A stretch of 22,982 nt of DNA from Candidatus Methanophagales archaeon (lineage in GTDB: Archaea > Halobacteriota > Syntropharchaeia > Alkanophagales > Methanospirareceae), in assembly GCA_023131215.1 (NCBI GenBank), contig JAGLZV010000088.1, positions 1-22,982 of the forward strand. The letters are read 5' to 3'. A program made the position numbers and the translations under genes. Under the pieces are notes generated by a model, which did no database searches, was not told where the DNA came from, and worked only from the letters and a program-made list of their open reading frames with translations. Shown here in pieces: positions 1 through 7,508 of the stretch (positions within the stretch are counted from its first letter, which is position 1; each line of letters opens with the position of its first letter).

Positions 1-537
1 CTCGCGGCAAAGAATGCTATAAAAAGGCTGCCGGTGGTTGAAAATGGTGTGCTCATCGGCATTGTAAGCGTTAGAAACATATTGACCCTGAAGCCAGAGT
101 ATGTAAAAAGATTTTATCCTGAGGTGCGAGTTTTAGCGAGTGGGTGGACACTTGACAGGCTTGAGCACTCTTTGAGCGACTGCGAAGCGTTCTTAGCGGG
201 AAAAAAGATGAAACGCTACAAGGAAAGACTGAAAGAAGTGTACGATGAACTGAGCGAACTCATGAGCTACTACGTGGACGACAAGGAGCTGAAAGATATA
301 TTTAACAGTATGGAGCGGCTCTATCAAGATATTGAGGGTAAAAGCGAGACCGAAATATCAATAGAAGAGCAAAGAAAGAAGCTGGAAAGTGTTTTGAGAA
401 AATTCAGACACACAACCTACTGGAGGAAACAGCAGTCAATGACCAGCTTCGCATCCGGAATTTTTTGGTTCCGCGATTACCGGCATGGTATAGGCAAAGA
501 GCTTCGATTACCCTTTAAAAGAACTCGACCAATGTGA
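1..537 (+). CDS. CBS-domain protein with C-terminal extension (5' truncated)
   Basis: The reading frame is open from base 1, so the gene starts outside the window. The first residues (LAAKNAIKRLPVVENG, then GIVSVRNILT) are the end of a CBS domain, nearly the same as the ends of the two CBS genes just downstream. After the CBS end comes about 150 residues not found in those neighbours. This part is mostly charged and probably helical (YKERLKEVYDELSELM), with a basic, aromatic tail (YWRKQQ, FWFRDYRHG). CBS pairs usually bind adenosine ligands and regulate a partner domain or protein. I do not recognise the extension. The reading frame at the left edge is clear; the function is inferred from the CBS remnant only. 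Confidence 0.75.
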   Translation, partial: LAAKNAIKRLPVVENGVLIGIVSVRNILTLKPEYVKRFYPEVRVLASGWTLDRLEHSLSDCEAFLAGKKMKRYKERLKEVYDELSELMSYYVDDKELKDIFNSMERLYQDIEGKSETEISIEEQRKKLESVLRKFRHTTYWRKQQSMTSFASGIFWFRDYRHGIGKELRLPFKRTRPM

Positions 538-540
538 TAA

Positions 541-727
541 AAAATCCCAAATCCCAAGCACCAAATAACAAACAAATTCAAATATCTAAATTCAAAACAA
601 ACCCTTAGTTGCAAAACAGCGCAAGCATTTTTAGTAAAGGTTTTTGCGAAGCAAAAAAGTCCGTTTTGAACATTGGGATTTTGGTATTGGATATTGTTTG
701 ATTTTTGGGATTTGGAGTTTGGGATTT
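541..727. repeat. CCCAAAT-type imperfect inverted repeat
   Basis: Left arm 541-600 is A/C-rich (AAATCCCAAATCCCAAGCAC). Right arm 664-727 is its imperfect reverse complement (ATTTTTGGGATTTGGAGTTT, GGGATTT). The centre holds a tight hairpin, TTTTTGC-GAA-GCAAAAA, at 641-657. No gene fits in this gap. A related inverted repeat lies at 17767-17891, also just before a plus-strand gene. The right edge runs straight into the likely TATA box of the next gene. Confidence 0.6.
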
Positions 728-736
728 ATAAGTATA
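725..736 (+). promoter_or_regulatory. Probable TATA box for the CBS gene at 789
   Basis: TTTATAAGTATA lies about 55 bases before the ATG at 789. A start of transcription near 755 would leave a leader containing the purine-rich AAGGTGGTGAG and GGAGAG Shine-Dalgarno-like stretches. It abuts the right arm of the inverted repeat. Based on sequence pattern only. Confidence 0.4.
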
Positions 737-788
737 TGTGGATATCAGATAAGAAAGAAGTTCAAAAGAAGGTGGTGAGTAAGGAGAG

Positions 789-1178
789 ATGAGAGTTAAG
801 GAGATGATGAGCCGACCAGCCATCACCGAAGATGAAGATGCTTCGGTCGCTATAATATTGAAGCACATGGAACTGTCGCGAATAGGGAGTGTAGTGATAA
901 CCTCGGAAGGCAAACCCGTAGGGATAACCGTTGACTATGACATAGCGGCAAAAGTGATAATGAAGGATAGAAACCCGGACAAGGTAAAAGTGAAGGAAAT
1001 CATGTCGTCACCTTTGACCACCGTGGATGCAGAGGCATCAGTGGAGGAAGCATGCGGGCTCCTGGCGAGGAGGGGCATAAGAAGGCTGCCTGTGATTGAG
1101 GATGGCGAGCTCGTGGGCGTTGTAAGTATCAGAAATATATTGACGGGAGAGCCCGTGCAGGTGAGAAAATATGTGTAA
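789..1178 (+). CDS. Tandem CBS-domain protein
   Basis: A 129-residue protein made only of two CBS domains (about residues 3-57 and 66-122), with the usual pattern VKEMM/VKEIM, a GSVV or RRLPVI strand, a VG(I/V) turn and a final IRNILTG. It is a paralogue of the gene at 1200 and of the CBS end at the left edge. The first CBS domain reads GITVDYD where its neighbour has the usual GIITDRD, so the conserved Thr and Arg of the ligand-binding turn are lost. Purine-rich GGAGAG precedes the ATG. Stand-alone CBS pairs normally sense AMP, ATP, SAM or similar ligands; the ligand cannot be read here. Probably transcribed with the next gene, 21 bases away. Confidence 0.88.
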   Translation: MRVKEMMSRPAITEDEDASVAIILKHMELSRIGSVVITSEGKPVGITVDYDIAAKVIMKDRNPDKVKVKEIMSSPLTTVDAEASVEEACGLLARRGIRRLPVIEDGELVGVVSIRNILTGEPVQVRKYV

Positions 1179-1199
1179 AAAGGAAGGTGAGAGAAGAAA

Positions 1200-1607
1200 A
1201 TGTCGATGGGATTATTAGAAGTCGGGGATATAATGACCTATCCAGCGATCACCGAAGATGAAGACGTATCAGTCGCCAAAATATCGAAGGATATGAAAAT
1301 GTCGGGAATAGGCAGTGTGGTCATAACAAAAGAAGATAAACCCGTGGGGATAATTACTGACCGTGACGTCGTGATAAAAGTGATAATGAGGAATAGAAAC
1401 TCGGATGGGGTAAAAGCAAAGGAGATAATGTCCTCTCCTCTGATGACCATCGAGGCCGATGCTTCTCTTGGGCGTGCATGCAAGCTCCTGTTAGAGAAGG
1501 GCATAAGAAGACTGCTCGTGATTGACGACGGTGAACTCGTGGGCATTGTAAGTCTTAGAAATATCGTGACAGGAGAGCCACTGCACGTAAGAAAATATTT
1601 ATTTTAG
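1200..1607 (+). CDS. Tandem CBS-domain protein
   Basis: A 135-residue protein of two CBS domains (about residues 8-62 and 72-128), paralogous to the gene before it. The first domain keeps the full GIITDRD turn and the second has RRLLVIDDG and IVSLRNIVTG. The ATG at 1200 follows GGTGAG with suitable spacing; a second ATG two codons on is also possible. The stop is three bases before the cobalamin adenosyltransferase start, so the two are very likely co-transcribed. A CBS sensor of adenosyl ligands beside an adenosyltransferase is suggestive, but a functional link is inference. Confidence 0.88.
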   Translation: MSMGLLEVGDIMTYPAITEDEDVSVAKISKDMKMSGIGSVVITKEDKPVGIITDRDVVIKVIMRNRNSDGVKAKEIMSSPLMTIEADASLGRACKLLLEKGIRRLLVIDDGELVGIVSLRNIVTGEPLHVRKYLF

Positions 1608-1610
1608 ACT

Positions 1611-2135
1611 ATGGATCCAGTTGAGGGAAAAATTATTGTCTATTATGGAAAGGGAGAGGGAAAGACAACCGCCTCTATTGGTCATGCCATAAGGACGTTG
1701 GGACATAATAAAAGAGTAGTGATATTGCAGTTTATGAAAGGAAAGCCAACTACCGGAGAATATCAGTTTCTAAAGAACCTCGATAACCTCCAGATACATC
1801 TTTGCGGGGCTCCTGTTTTTTTAAAAGACGAAGAATCCCGAAAAATACATCTCAAAAAGGCTAAAGAGGGGTTGGCACTCGCTCATAGGGTGTTAGCAGA
1901 AAAACAAGCCGATCTTTTGGTTCTGGATGAAATATTGTACGCAGTAAAATTCGAGCTTTTAACAGAAGACGATGTTTTAGAGTTGTTGAAAAAAAGAGGT
2001 CCTACTGACATCATTCTTAGCGGAAGAGAGCCAGGTGCCAGAATAATAGAACTGGCAGATATAGCAACACACATGGAGAAGGTCAAGCATTATTGGGATA
2101 AAACCAGTAGCACAACTTCAGGAATAGAATATTAG
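1611..2135 (+). CDS. cobO: Corrinoid (cob(I)alamin) adenosyltransferase, CobA/CobO type
   Basis: Transfers the adenosyl group of ATP to the cobalt of a reduced corrinoid, forming adenosylcobalamin precursors; a cytosolic step of cobamide synthesis or salvage. The 174-residue length is normal for the family. Visible features are the P-loop GKGEGKTT (residues 13-20), the strand VVILQFMKG, the Walker B-like LLVLDEILYAV and the late motif ILSGREP. It starts three bases after the CBS gene and ends two bases before the first MinD-like ATPase, so it sits inside one transcription unit. The family call is firm; whether the in-cell substrate is cobyrinate diamide or a later corrinoid cannot be told from sequence. 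Confidence 0.93.
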   Translation: MDPVEGKIIVYYGKGEGKTTASIGHAIRTLGHNKRVVILQFMKGKPTTGEYQFLKNLDNLQIHLCGAPVFLKDEESRKIHLKKAKEGLALAHRVLAEKQADLLVLDEILYAVKFELLTEDDVLELLKKRGPTDIILSGREPGARIIELADIATHMEKVKHYWDKTSSTTSGIEY

Positions 2136-2137
2136 CA

Positions 2138-3004
2138 ATGATTATATCGGTGGCAAGTGGAAAAGGAGGAACTGGGAAGACCACGGTGGCTGTGAATCTT
2201 GCCCTGTCGCTTCCGAACGTACAAGTGCTCGATTGCGATGTAGAAGAGCCAAATTCACATATTTTCCTTAAACCGAAGATCGAGGGGACAAAGCCGGCGC
2301 ATACGCTTATACCAAAAGTCAATTACGATTCATGTGATTACTGCGGAAAATGCGCTTCTGCATGTGAATATAATGCCATCGTCGTGCTGCCAAAACGAGT
2401 CATGGTGTTTCCTGAATTGTGCCACGGCTGTGGTTTATGCTCCATGGTCTGCCCGCAGGATGCAATCAGCGAGGACCCGAGGGAGATTGGCGTTATCAAA
2501 AAGGGAAAAAGTGGTGACGGCAGCATAGACCTCGTGTACGGGGTGTTGAATATCGGAGAGGTGATGGCAACACCTCTGATAGACCAGGTTAAAGAGGAGA
2601 TAGATCCTGAAAAGACCGTGATTATTGATGTGCCGCCGGGAACGGCATGCCCGGTAATTGCAGCGGTGCAAGGTAGCGATTACTGCATTCTTGTGACCGA
2701 GCCCACGCCGTTCGGACTATACGATTTGAGGCTTGCGGTTGAGGTGCTTAGAGTCCTAAAGATCCCTTTTGGTGTGGTCATAAATAAAGCGGGGATTGGA
2801 GACCGAAAGGTCTATGACTACTGCGAAGAGGAAGGAATTCCGATTTTGCTTGAGATTGCTTATGATAAGATGATTGCACGGTGGTATTCGGAAGGCGTGC
2901 CATTTGTAGATGCGATGCCGGAGTGGAAGGAGCGGTTCGCAGGAATAATAGGTATTTATAGAACCACGAGATTACACAAGATTAACACAGAAGAGAGAAA
3001 ATGA
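2138..3004 (+). CDS. MinD/Mrp-like ATPase with inserted 2[4Fe-4S] ferredoxin domain (copy 1)
   Basis: A 288-residue soluble P-loop ATPase. The deviant Walker A is GKGGTGKTT (residues 9-17), with LDCDVEEPN as the switch region and VIIDVPPGTACPV as the later phosphate-sensing motif. A ferredoxin domain is inserted at about residues 60-110, with C66-C69-C72-C76 and C95-C98-C101-C105. Proteins of this COG1149-like group occur in pairs in many anaerobes and are thought to act in metal or Fe-S cofactor handling; the exact client is unknown. The last dozen residues (TTRLHKINTEERK) are encoded by the terminal repeat of the element at 2962-3187. The original C-terminus has therefore probably been replaced. 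Confidence 0.9.
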   Translation: MIISVASGKGGTGKTTVAVNLALSLPNVQVLDCDVEEPNSHIFLKPKIEGTKPAHTLIPKVNYDSCDYCGKCASACEYNAIVVLPKRVMVFPELCHGCGLCSMVCPQDAISEDPREIGVIKKGKSGDGSIDLVYGVLNIGEVMATPLIDQVKEEIDPEKTVIIDVPPGTACPVIAAVQGSDYCILVTEPTPFGLYDLRLAVEVLRVLKIPFGVVINKAGIGDRKVYDYCEEEGIPILLEIAYDKMIARWYSEGVPFVDAMPEWKERFAGIIGIYRTTRLHKINTEERK

Positions 3005-3187
3005 AAGACATGAATGAAAAGTGGCTTTATAAGGATTTAACTCAAGAGATCATCAGTGCAGCGATGGAAGTTCATCGTGAGTTAGGCTCGGGTTTCCTTG
3101 AATATGTTTATGAATTATTAAATTTTGGTAAGAAGAGTTTGGAGGTAAAAAGAAGAATCTTGTGAAAATCTGTGTAATCTTGTGGTT
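2962..3187. mobile_element. Small terminal-inverted-repeat element carrying a GxxExxY gene fragment
   Basis: The left end is AACCACGAGATTACACA (2962-2978). The right end (3171-3187) is its reverse complement with one mismatch, and similarity continues inward (GATTAACACAG against GATTTTCACAAG). The body holds the first part of a GxxExxY-family gene and nothing that encodes a transposase. The ends match a second pair at 14083-14215. The element lies between two paralogous ATPase genes and supplies the last codons and stop of the first. No clear target duplication was seen. Confidence 0.6.
3001..3165 (+). pseudogene. Truncated GxxExxY-family protein remnant
   Basis: An ATG overlapping the stop of the upstream ATPase opens a 54-codon frame. 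It reads MKDMNEKWLYKDL, then IISAAMEVHRELG, then GFLEYVYE. This is the typical N-terminus of GxxExxY proteins (a PDDEXK-nuclease-like family usually about 125 residues long), with the name-giving G-x-x-E-x-x-Y intact. After it the frame drifts into a lysine-rich tail and stops at 3163. The central and C-terminal catalytic region is gone, so it is taken as a deletion remnant. It is enclosed by the terminal repeats of the element at 2962-3187. Confidence 0.7.
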
Positions 3188-3204
3188 AAAAAAGAACTAT
3201 ACAA

Positions 3205-4077
3205 ATGAAACAAATAACTATTATCAGCGGAAAAGGAGGCACAGGAAAAACAACACTTGTCGCTTCATTCGCAGTCCTCGCGGAGAACAAAGTCATTGCA
3301 GACTGCGATGTAGATGCGCCTGACCTCCATTTGTTGATGCATCCGGAAATCGTAAATAAGCAGGAGTTTAAAGGCTTAAAAGTTGCAGAGATGGATAAAA
3401 CAAAATGTATAGAGTGCGGAAGCTGCGAAGAAGCATGTAGATTCAACGCTATATCTATAACAGATGGTGAATCTGCTTACGCAGTCAATCCTGCACGCTG
3501 TGAGGGCTGCGGGGCATGTGTGTTCGTGTGTGAGCAGGAGGCGATTACGCTGAAAGAGCGTGTTTCAGGGTATGCATTCATATCAAAAACAAAATATGGC
3601 ACAATGGCGCATGCACAGCTAAATATCGCGGAAGAAGCGTCTGGAAAGCTGGTCACAGTTGTTAGAAACAATGCACAGCAGGTTGCGGAAGAGGAAGGCT
3701 GTGAACTCATTCTGATTGACGGAGCGCCAGGCATCGGCTGCCCTGTAATTGCATCCTTGACTGGTGTAGACCTTGCACTTGTCGTTACCGAACCTACGAT
3801 GTCAGGACTGCATGACCTCGAACGAATCCTTGATGTAACCAGACATTTCGGGATTGGTTCAGCCGTTTGCATCAACAAATACGACATTAATGAGGAGAAC
3901 AGCAAGAGAATTACTGAGTTTTGTCGGCAGCGTGGAGTAGATGTTGTTGAAAACATTCCTTACGACAGCGTGGTCACCGAGGCGATGGTTGCAGGCAAGC
4001 CAGTGGTTGAGTTCTCGGATGGGGCGGTATCAGATGCGATAAAAAATATATGGAAAGGTATAAATAGTTCCAGATGA
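3205..4077 (+). CDS. MinD/Mrp-like ATPase with inserted 2[4Fe-4S] ferredoxin domain (copy 2)
   Basis: A 290-residue paralogue of the ATPase at 2138. It has Walker A GKGGTGKTT (residues 9-17), ADCDVDAPD, and ILIDGAPGIGCPV. The ferredoxin insert is at about residues 60-112, with C68-C71-C74-C78 and C99-C102-C105-C109. In related genomes such pairs are usually directly adjacent and probably work as a heteromeric, ATP-driven Fe-S or metallocofactor carrier; that role is inference. Here 200 bases of repeat element separate the pair and no clear Shine-Dalgarno stands before the ATG, so coupling with copy 1 may be altered. Confidence 0.9.
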   Translation: MKQITIISGKGGTGKTTLVASFAVLAENKVIADCDVDAPDLHLLMHPEIVNKQEFKGLKVAEMDKTKCIECGSCEEACRFNAISITDGESAYAVNPARCEGCGACVFVCEQEAITLKERVSGYAFISKTKYGTMAHAQLNIAEEASGKLVTVVRNNAQQVAEEEGCELILIDGAPGIGCPVIASLTGVDLALVVTEPTMSGLHDLERILDVTRHFGIGSAVCINKYDINEENSKRITEFCRQRGVDVVENIPYDSVVTEAMVAGKPVVEFSDGAVSDAIKNIWKGINSSR

Positions 4078-4110
4078 AGAGCCATCTTCTCTTCTATCAC
4101 GAGTCCCTGT

Positions 4111-4173
4111 TTCTTTGGTAAGCTTTCTTTGATCAAACTTTCTTTTAAAAGGAAAGGTTGTAAGAAAGGTTTT
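4111..4173 (+). repeat. AAGCTTTCTT hairpin repeat (copy 1)
   Basis: GGTAAGCTTTCTTTGATC opens a nested palindrome that closes with GTAAGAAAGGTTT just before the endonuclease V ATG. An inner stem pairs ACTTTCTTTT with AAAAGGAAAG. It is a divergent copy of the hairpin family at 12384-12418, 14167-14196 and 16011-16042. Confidence 0.5.
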
Positions 4174-4866
4174 ATGAAAACTACCGGAGAACTATATCGC
4201 ATACAGGAAGGAATCGCATCAAAAGCTGTAATAGAAGATAAACTTACCCTGGAAGAGCTAAAATTAATTGCAGGTGCAGATCAAGCTTTCTTCTACGACT
4301 CAAAAAACGATACCGAAGACAAAGATAGACAGGAGAAAATAATATCCGCAGTCGTAGTTCTCGAATACCCTTCCATGAAGTTTATTGATTATTCCTACTC
4401 GGTGATGCCTGTGGATTTCCCTTACATCCCCGGTCTTCTTTCCTTTAGAGAAGCACCAGCCATAATAAATGCTTTTAACGCTTTGAAAAACAAAAACAAG
4501 CCTGACCTGTTAGTAATAGATGGTTGTGGAATAAACCATCCGAGATTTGCAGGTTTAGCCACGCATGTGGGTGTTACTTTGAACATTGCGACAATAGGCG
4601 TGGCAAAGAACCTCCTGTGCGGCAATGGCGAAGTGCCAACCGAAGAAGGCGAAGAGTGCGTGATAAAATACAAAAATATAGAAATTGGCTACTATCTCAA
4701 GAGCAAAAAAGGTTGTAAACCCATAATCGTAGCGCCGGGGCATAAAGTATCACTGGAAACTTCGCTGCGGTTGATAAAAAATTGCATCCACAAGCACAAA
4801 CTACCTGAACCCACACGAATCGCTCATCTATATGCGAATAAGATAAAGAAGGTATTTCACAACTGA
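4174..4866 (+). CDS. nfi: Endonuclease V (deoxyinosine 3' endonuclease)
   Basis: Cleaves DNA one nucleotide 3' of deoxyinosine, starting repair of deaminated adenine; cytosolic. The 230-residue product from ATG 4174 has the family's normal length. Visible motifs are LIAGADQAF (metal-binding Asp36), IPGLLSFREAP (with Glu93), LLVIDGCGINHPRFAGLA (Asp116) and IGVAKNLL. An upstream TTG at 4129 would add 15 residues (MIKLSFKRKG...), but those codons lie in a repeated hairpin. I therefore prefer the ATG, which follows GAAAGGT. The 3' end overlaps a convergent small gene by 10 bases. Confidence 0.93.
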   Translation: MKTTGELYRIQEGIASKAVIEDKLTLEELKLIAGADQAFFYDSKNDTEDKDRQEKIISAVVVLEYPSMKFIDYSYSVMPVDFPYIPGLLSFREAPAIINAFNALKNKNKPDLLVIDGCGINHPRFAGLATHVGVTLNIATIGVAKNLLCGNGEVPTEEGEECVIKYKNIEIGYYLKSKKGCKPIIVAPGHKVSLETSLRLIKNCIHKHKLPEPTRIAHLYANKIKKVFHN

Positions 4867-4979
4867 AACAATATCGCAATCACCGAACCAACCATTATCA
4901 ACGCCATTAATATGCCTATTATTGCTCTCTGCAATCTCCCACTACTTTTCTCCTTCTTCACTCTTTTCTTTTTTACCAT
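4857..4979 (-). CDS. Small single-span membrane protein (40 aa)
   Basis: Not recognised by name. The frame encodes a very basic N-terminus (MVKKKRVKKEKSSGRLQR) followed by one hydrophobic segment of about 20 residues (AIIGILMALIMVGSVIAILF) and stops two residues later. This predicts a single-pass membrane protein with its basic end inside. Support for a real gene is a full AGGAGG at 4993-4998, 13 bases before the ATG, and a TATA-like TTTTTAAAA about 27 bases before a plausible start site. It overlaps the 3' end of the endonuclease V gene by 10 bases in antisense. Confidence 0.65.
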   Translation of the reverse strand: MVKKKRVKKEKSSGRLQRAIIGILMALIMVGSVIAILFQL

Positions 4980-5032
4980 TTTTTCTTTTTATCCTCCTAC
5001 TTTTATTCCCAATCCAACAATAGGATTAGTAC

Positions 5033-5045
5033 CTTTTAAAAATAT
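5033..5045 (-). promoter_or_regulatory. Probable TATA box for the 40-aa membrane protein
   Basis: On the minus strand GATATTTTTAAAAGG lies about 25 bases before a likely start site near 5010, followed by the AGGAGG. A short hairpin, AGCATTC-G-GAGTGCT (5060-5074), lies just upstream of the box and could be a regulator site; that is a guess. The rest of 5075-5148 is A-rich with nothing recognisable. Confidence 0.4.
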
Positions 5046-5148
5046 CGCCCAAGAGAAAGAGCATTCGGAGTGCTAAAATAAGAAAAAAAATGAAAAGTTT
5101 TCCGTAAACGTTTTTTCTAAAAGAGTTTAAAGGAAAAAGTGTTTGGGG

Positions 5149-5160
5149 AAAATAAAAAAA
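5149..5160 (-). terminator. T-rich terminator after the surface-protein gene
   Basis: On the minus strand the stop codon at 5189 is followed within 30 bases by TTTTTTTATTTT. Archaeal transcription commonly ends at such T-runs. There is no strong stem before it. Confidence 0.45.
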
Positions 5161-5188
5161 TCCCGAATTTTATATTTTTGGTTTTGCT

Positions 5189-7393
5189 TTATTTCCTCTT
5201 CCTTCTCAGCACCAAATAAGCGACTGCTAATAGTCCTGCGATAGTGAAAACAGCTTCGAAACCCGGTGGTGTTGGTGTTTGTGTAGGCGTTGGCGTAGGT
5301 GGTGCTGCAGTTGGCGGCATCGTTGGTGTTGGCGTTACTGTTGGTTTTGGCGTTGGCGTTAGCATTGGACTTGGTGTTGGAGGTCTTATTGCTAAGCATG
5401 CAGCACAGTCTGGATTTGGATCACATGGATCATCCTTATCCGTTCCTGCAAGCATCTCGTCTATGTCGCTGTATCCATCGCCATCACTATCACGAGGAGC
5501 TGCTCCTCCTCTTCTCCCACCGACGTAATGTCTCAGAATTTCTACTGTTGCTGTATCCATATTCCCATTTCCATCATCTGCTTCCAGCGTATAGGTTCCA
5601 GCTACTGCATACGTTGTGTCAAGGATTGCACTAAATATACCTTGATCAGGGGTTGGCCATTCAACCCCCGCAAGAACCGCAGGCAAGTCCGCAGGTCCTG
5701 CAAATGTGGAAATCGTGATTGTCGTTTCAGGCATTCTGTTTGTTGCTCCGCTTATTTCCAATGGCTCTCCTACCGCTACCGCCTCAATTGGGTTTAACCT
5801 AACATAAGGCGACTCGACCTCGAATGTAAACTCCACAAGTAAATCATCGCTTCCTGCTACGTAAACCGTGTGATCCTTGAGTAATGCCACGATTTGATCC
5901 TGACTTTTGCCCGCAAACCAAGCCGTAGGAATGTCCGCTAACTCACCAGCTCTAATACCTAAGTCTCCATACTCTGCATCATGCCCTGGTGAAAAGACCA
6001 TTGTTTTCCATGTGCCTAAGTATAAACCTTCTGTCATTACTATATCTTCGCTGAATTCATCATCGGTTACAGAACTCGTCATTATCTCAAGTCCATTTAA
6101 AATGTCTAAGCCAGGATCCACGAGCGGATATCCGTTGGGGCCTATAAGAACTATATCCACATCATCCACACCTGTTGCGATTCCTTCTATTGTATAGTTG
6201 TCACTTTCTGCAGTTACATTCCTTAGTTGTTCTGCGGTAAGTCCTGGTTCAACTAACCGTATACTTGTCTTTCCATCCTCGTCTATACCCTCATAGTCTG
6301 CTGGGTCATCTGAACTCACATCGCAATCAATATAAACATCAATCGTGTACGTACCGCTTGTCAATCCTGTTGTATCCCATTTCACTTCAAATTCATTGTA
6401 CTCATCTACGGGCTCATCGTCAAAATACCCTATGTCTCCATCTTCTATAAGTATGTCAACTCTGTCGCCTGCGCTAATTGTCCCTTTAATCTTAACTTCT
6501 TTTCCAATTATTACAGTACATGGCACATCAAAGATAACTGCCTTCTCGGAAACGGTGATATCAACAGTGTCATAGTCGCCATCACGCGGACCACCTTGAA
6601 CGGTTACCTTTATCGTATAGGTTCCAGTATCGTTGAATTCGACTGCATACTTCCTAACGCCGTCTACATCAATCGTGTCATTGAACCAATTTCCGTGAAA
6701 ATTTTCCCCTATTGGTGTGTCATCTACACCTTCTTTGAATATCACATGTGGACTTAAAGGTGAAGATTCAACTTTTATTTCGTCGCCTGGCACACCTGTT
6801 ACAATGAGTTTTACCATCTCAAACTCAACACAACTCGTCGTATCTGCGTCAATTGCAGGTGTGGCTAACGTTAACGTTGTATCGCCTGTGACATTACCTG
6901 TTATATCCCCCTCCAGTGAAAAAGCTCCCCATGTTCCTGAAAACTCAGAATTAGCTATTTGCTCTGCTGTTTCAGCTACAACGATATATGTTACAGTTGT
7001 CTCGTTTGCAAACTCTATCGTAAGCTCGTTTTTCGCTTTATTGTATCTGTAATCTACCTGAACCCCATCACTACCCGTTGCACTCCCTTCAATAAATCTA
7101 AAATCATCTGGAAGTATTTCCGTGACAGAACCTGCTCCAAAAAAAAATCCGGATTGATTCAAAGTCACACAAATATCCTCTTTTGGACTGACTGGTGTAT
7201 CTGGAAGGTCTCTTGTTACCGATACTGATGTGGCATTGAATGGCGACCCGTCGATGTTTCCCTGCTCAGCGCTTTTCCAATTATAGTTATCTGCCGCTAC
7301 ATTTGCTCCCGCTGTCAAACAAAAAGCACACACCACAACCATCAAAGTCACAATTAAAGCCCAAATCTTTATCTCTTTATCGCCTTTTTTCAT
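5189..7393 (-). CDS. PGF-CTERM surface (S-layer-like) glycoprotein
   Basis: A 734-residue secreted protein. It has a signal segment (about residues 8-32, WALIVTLMVVVCAFCLTAG) and several beta-sandwich-like repeats with many N-x-S/T sites. Near residue 640 it has a calcium-type DSDGDGYSDIDE motif and a short Cys cluster (CDPNPDCAAC). A Pro/Thr-rich wall-spanning stretch of about 40 residues follows, then PPGFEAVFTIAGLLAVAYLVLRRKRK-type ending: PGF, one hydrophobic helix, basic tail. PGF-CTERM proteins are normally processed and lipid-anchored by archaeosortase A. The first repeat (SVTRDLP ... VTEILPDDF) resembles repeats in other archaeal surface proteins. It has its own promoter and terminator. 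Exact binding role unknown. Confidence 0.88.
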   Translation of the reverse strand: MKKGDKEIKIWALIVTLMVVVCAFCLTAGANVAADNYNWKSAEQGNIDGSPFNATSVSVTRDLPDTPVSPKEDICVTLNQSGFFFGAGSVTEILPDDFRFIEGSATGSDGVQVDYRYNKAKNELTIEFANETTVTYIVVAETAEQIANSEFSGTWGAFSLEGDITGNVTGDTTLTLATPAIDADTTSCVEFEMVKLIVTGVPGDEIKVESSPLSPHVIFKEGVDDTPIGENFHGNWFNDTIDVDGVRKYAVEFNDTGTYTIKVTVQGGPRDGDYDTVDITVSEKAVIFDVPCTVIIGKEVKIKGTISAGDRVDILIEDGDIGYFDDEPVDEYNEFEVKWDTTGLTSGTYTIDVYIDCDVSSDDPADYEGIDEDGKTSIRLVEPGLTAEQLRNVTAESDNYTIEGIATGVDDVDIVLIGPNGYPLVDPGLDILNGLEIMTSSVTDDEFSEDIVMTEGLYLGTWKTMVFSPGHDAEYGDLGIRAGELADIPTAWFAGKSQDQIVALLKDHTVYVAGSDDLLVEFTFEVESPYVRLNPIEAVAVGEPLEISGATNRMPETTITISTFAGPADLPAVLAGVEWPTPDQGIFSAILDTTYAVAGTYTLEADDGNGNMDTATVEILRHYVGGRRGGAAPRDSDGDGYSDIDEMLAGTDKDDPCDPNPDCAACLAIRPPTPSPMLTPTPKPTVTPTPTMPPTAAPPTPTPTQTPTPPGFEAVFTIAGLLAVAYLVLRRKRK

Positions 7394-7425
7394 CTTAAAT
7401 TCAGCGCATTTAAGAAGGAAAGAGA

Positions 7426-7436
7426 TATTAATAAAA
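7426..7436 (-). promoter_or_regulatory. Probable TATA box of the surface-protein gene
   Basis: TTTTATTAATA on the minus strand, about 38 bases before the ATG at 7393. A start of transcription near 7404 would give a leader of about 10 bases. No Shine-Dalgarno is visible, which fits a near-leaderless mRNA. Confidence 0.45.
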
Positions 7437-7508
7437 CTTTCGATTTTTTGGCTGAGTTGTGGGTAAGAGCAGTTTAGTCAAAACCATTTTTTTCTTTTTC
7501 CAAAGGTT

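Noticed and set aside
541..727. CRISPR array
   Set aside because: Repeats are inverted and irregular, without equal spacers; no cas genes nearby.
605..913. Minus-strand 102-codon frame
   Set aside because: Runs from the inverted repeat into antisense of a CBS gene; Ser/Ile-rich shadow composition.
4129..4173. TTG start giving endonuclease V 15 more residues
   Set aside because: The added codons lie in a dispersed hairpin repeat; the ATG at 4174 has a better ribosome site and gives the family length.
5244..5528. Plus-strand Gly-Val-rich frame
   Set aside because: Antisense of the Thr-Pro repeat tail of the surface protein; composition is an effect of the repeated codons.
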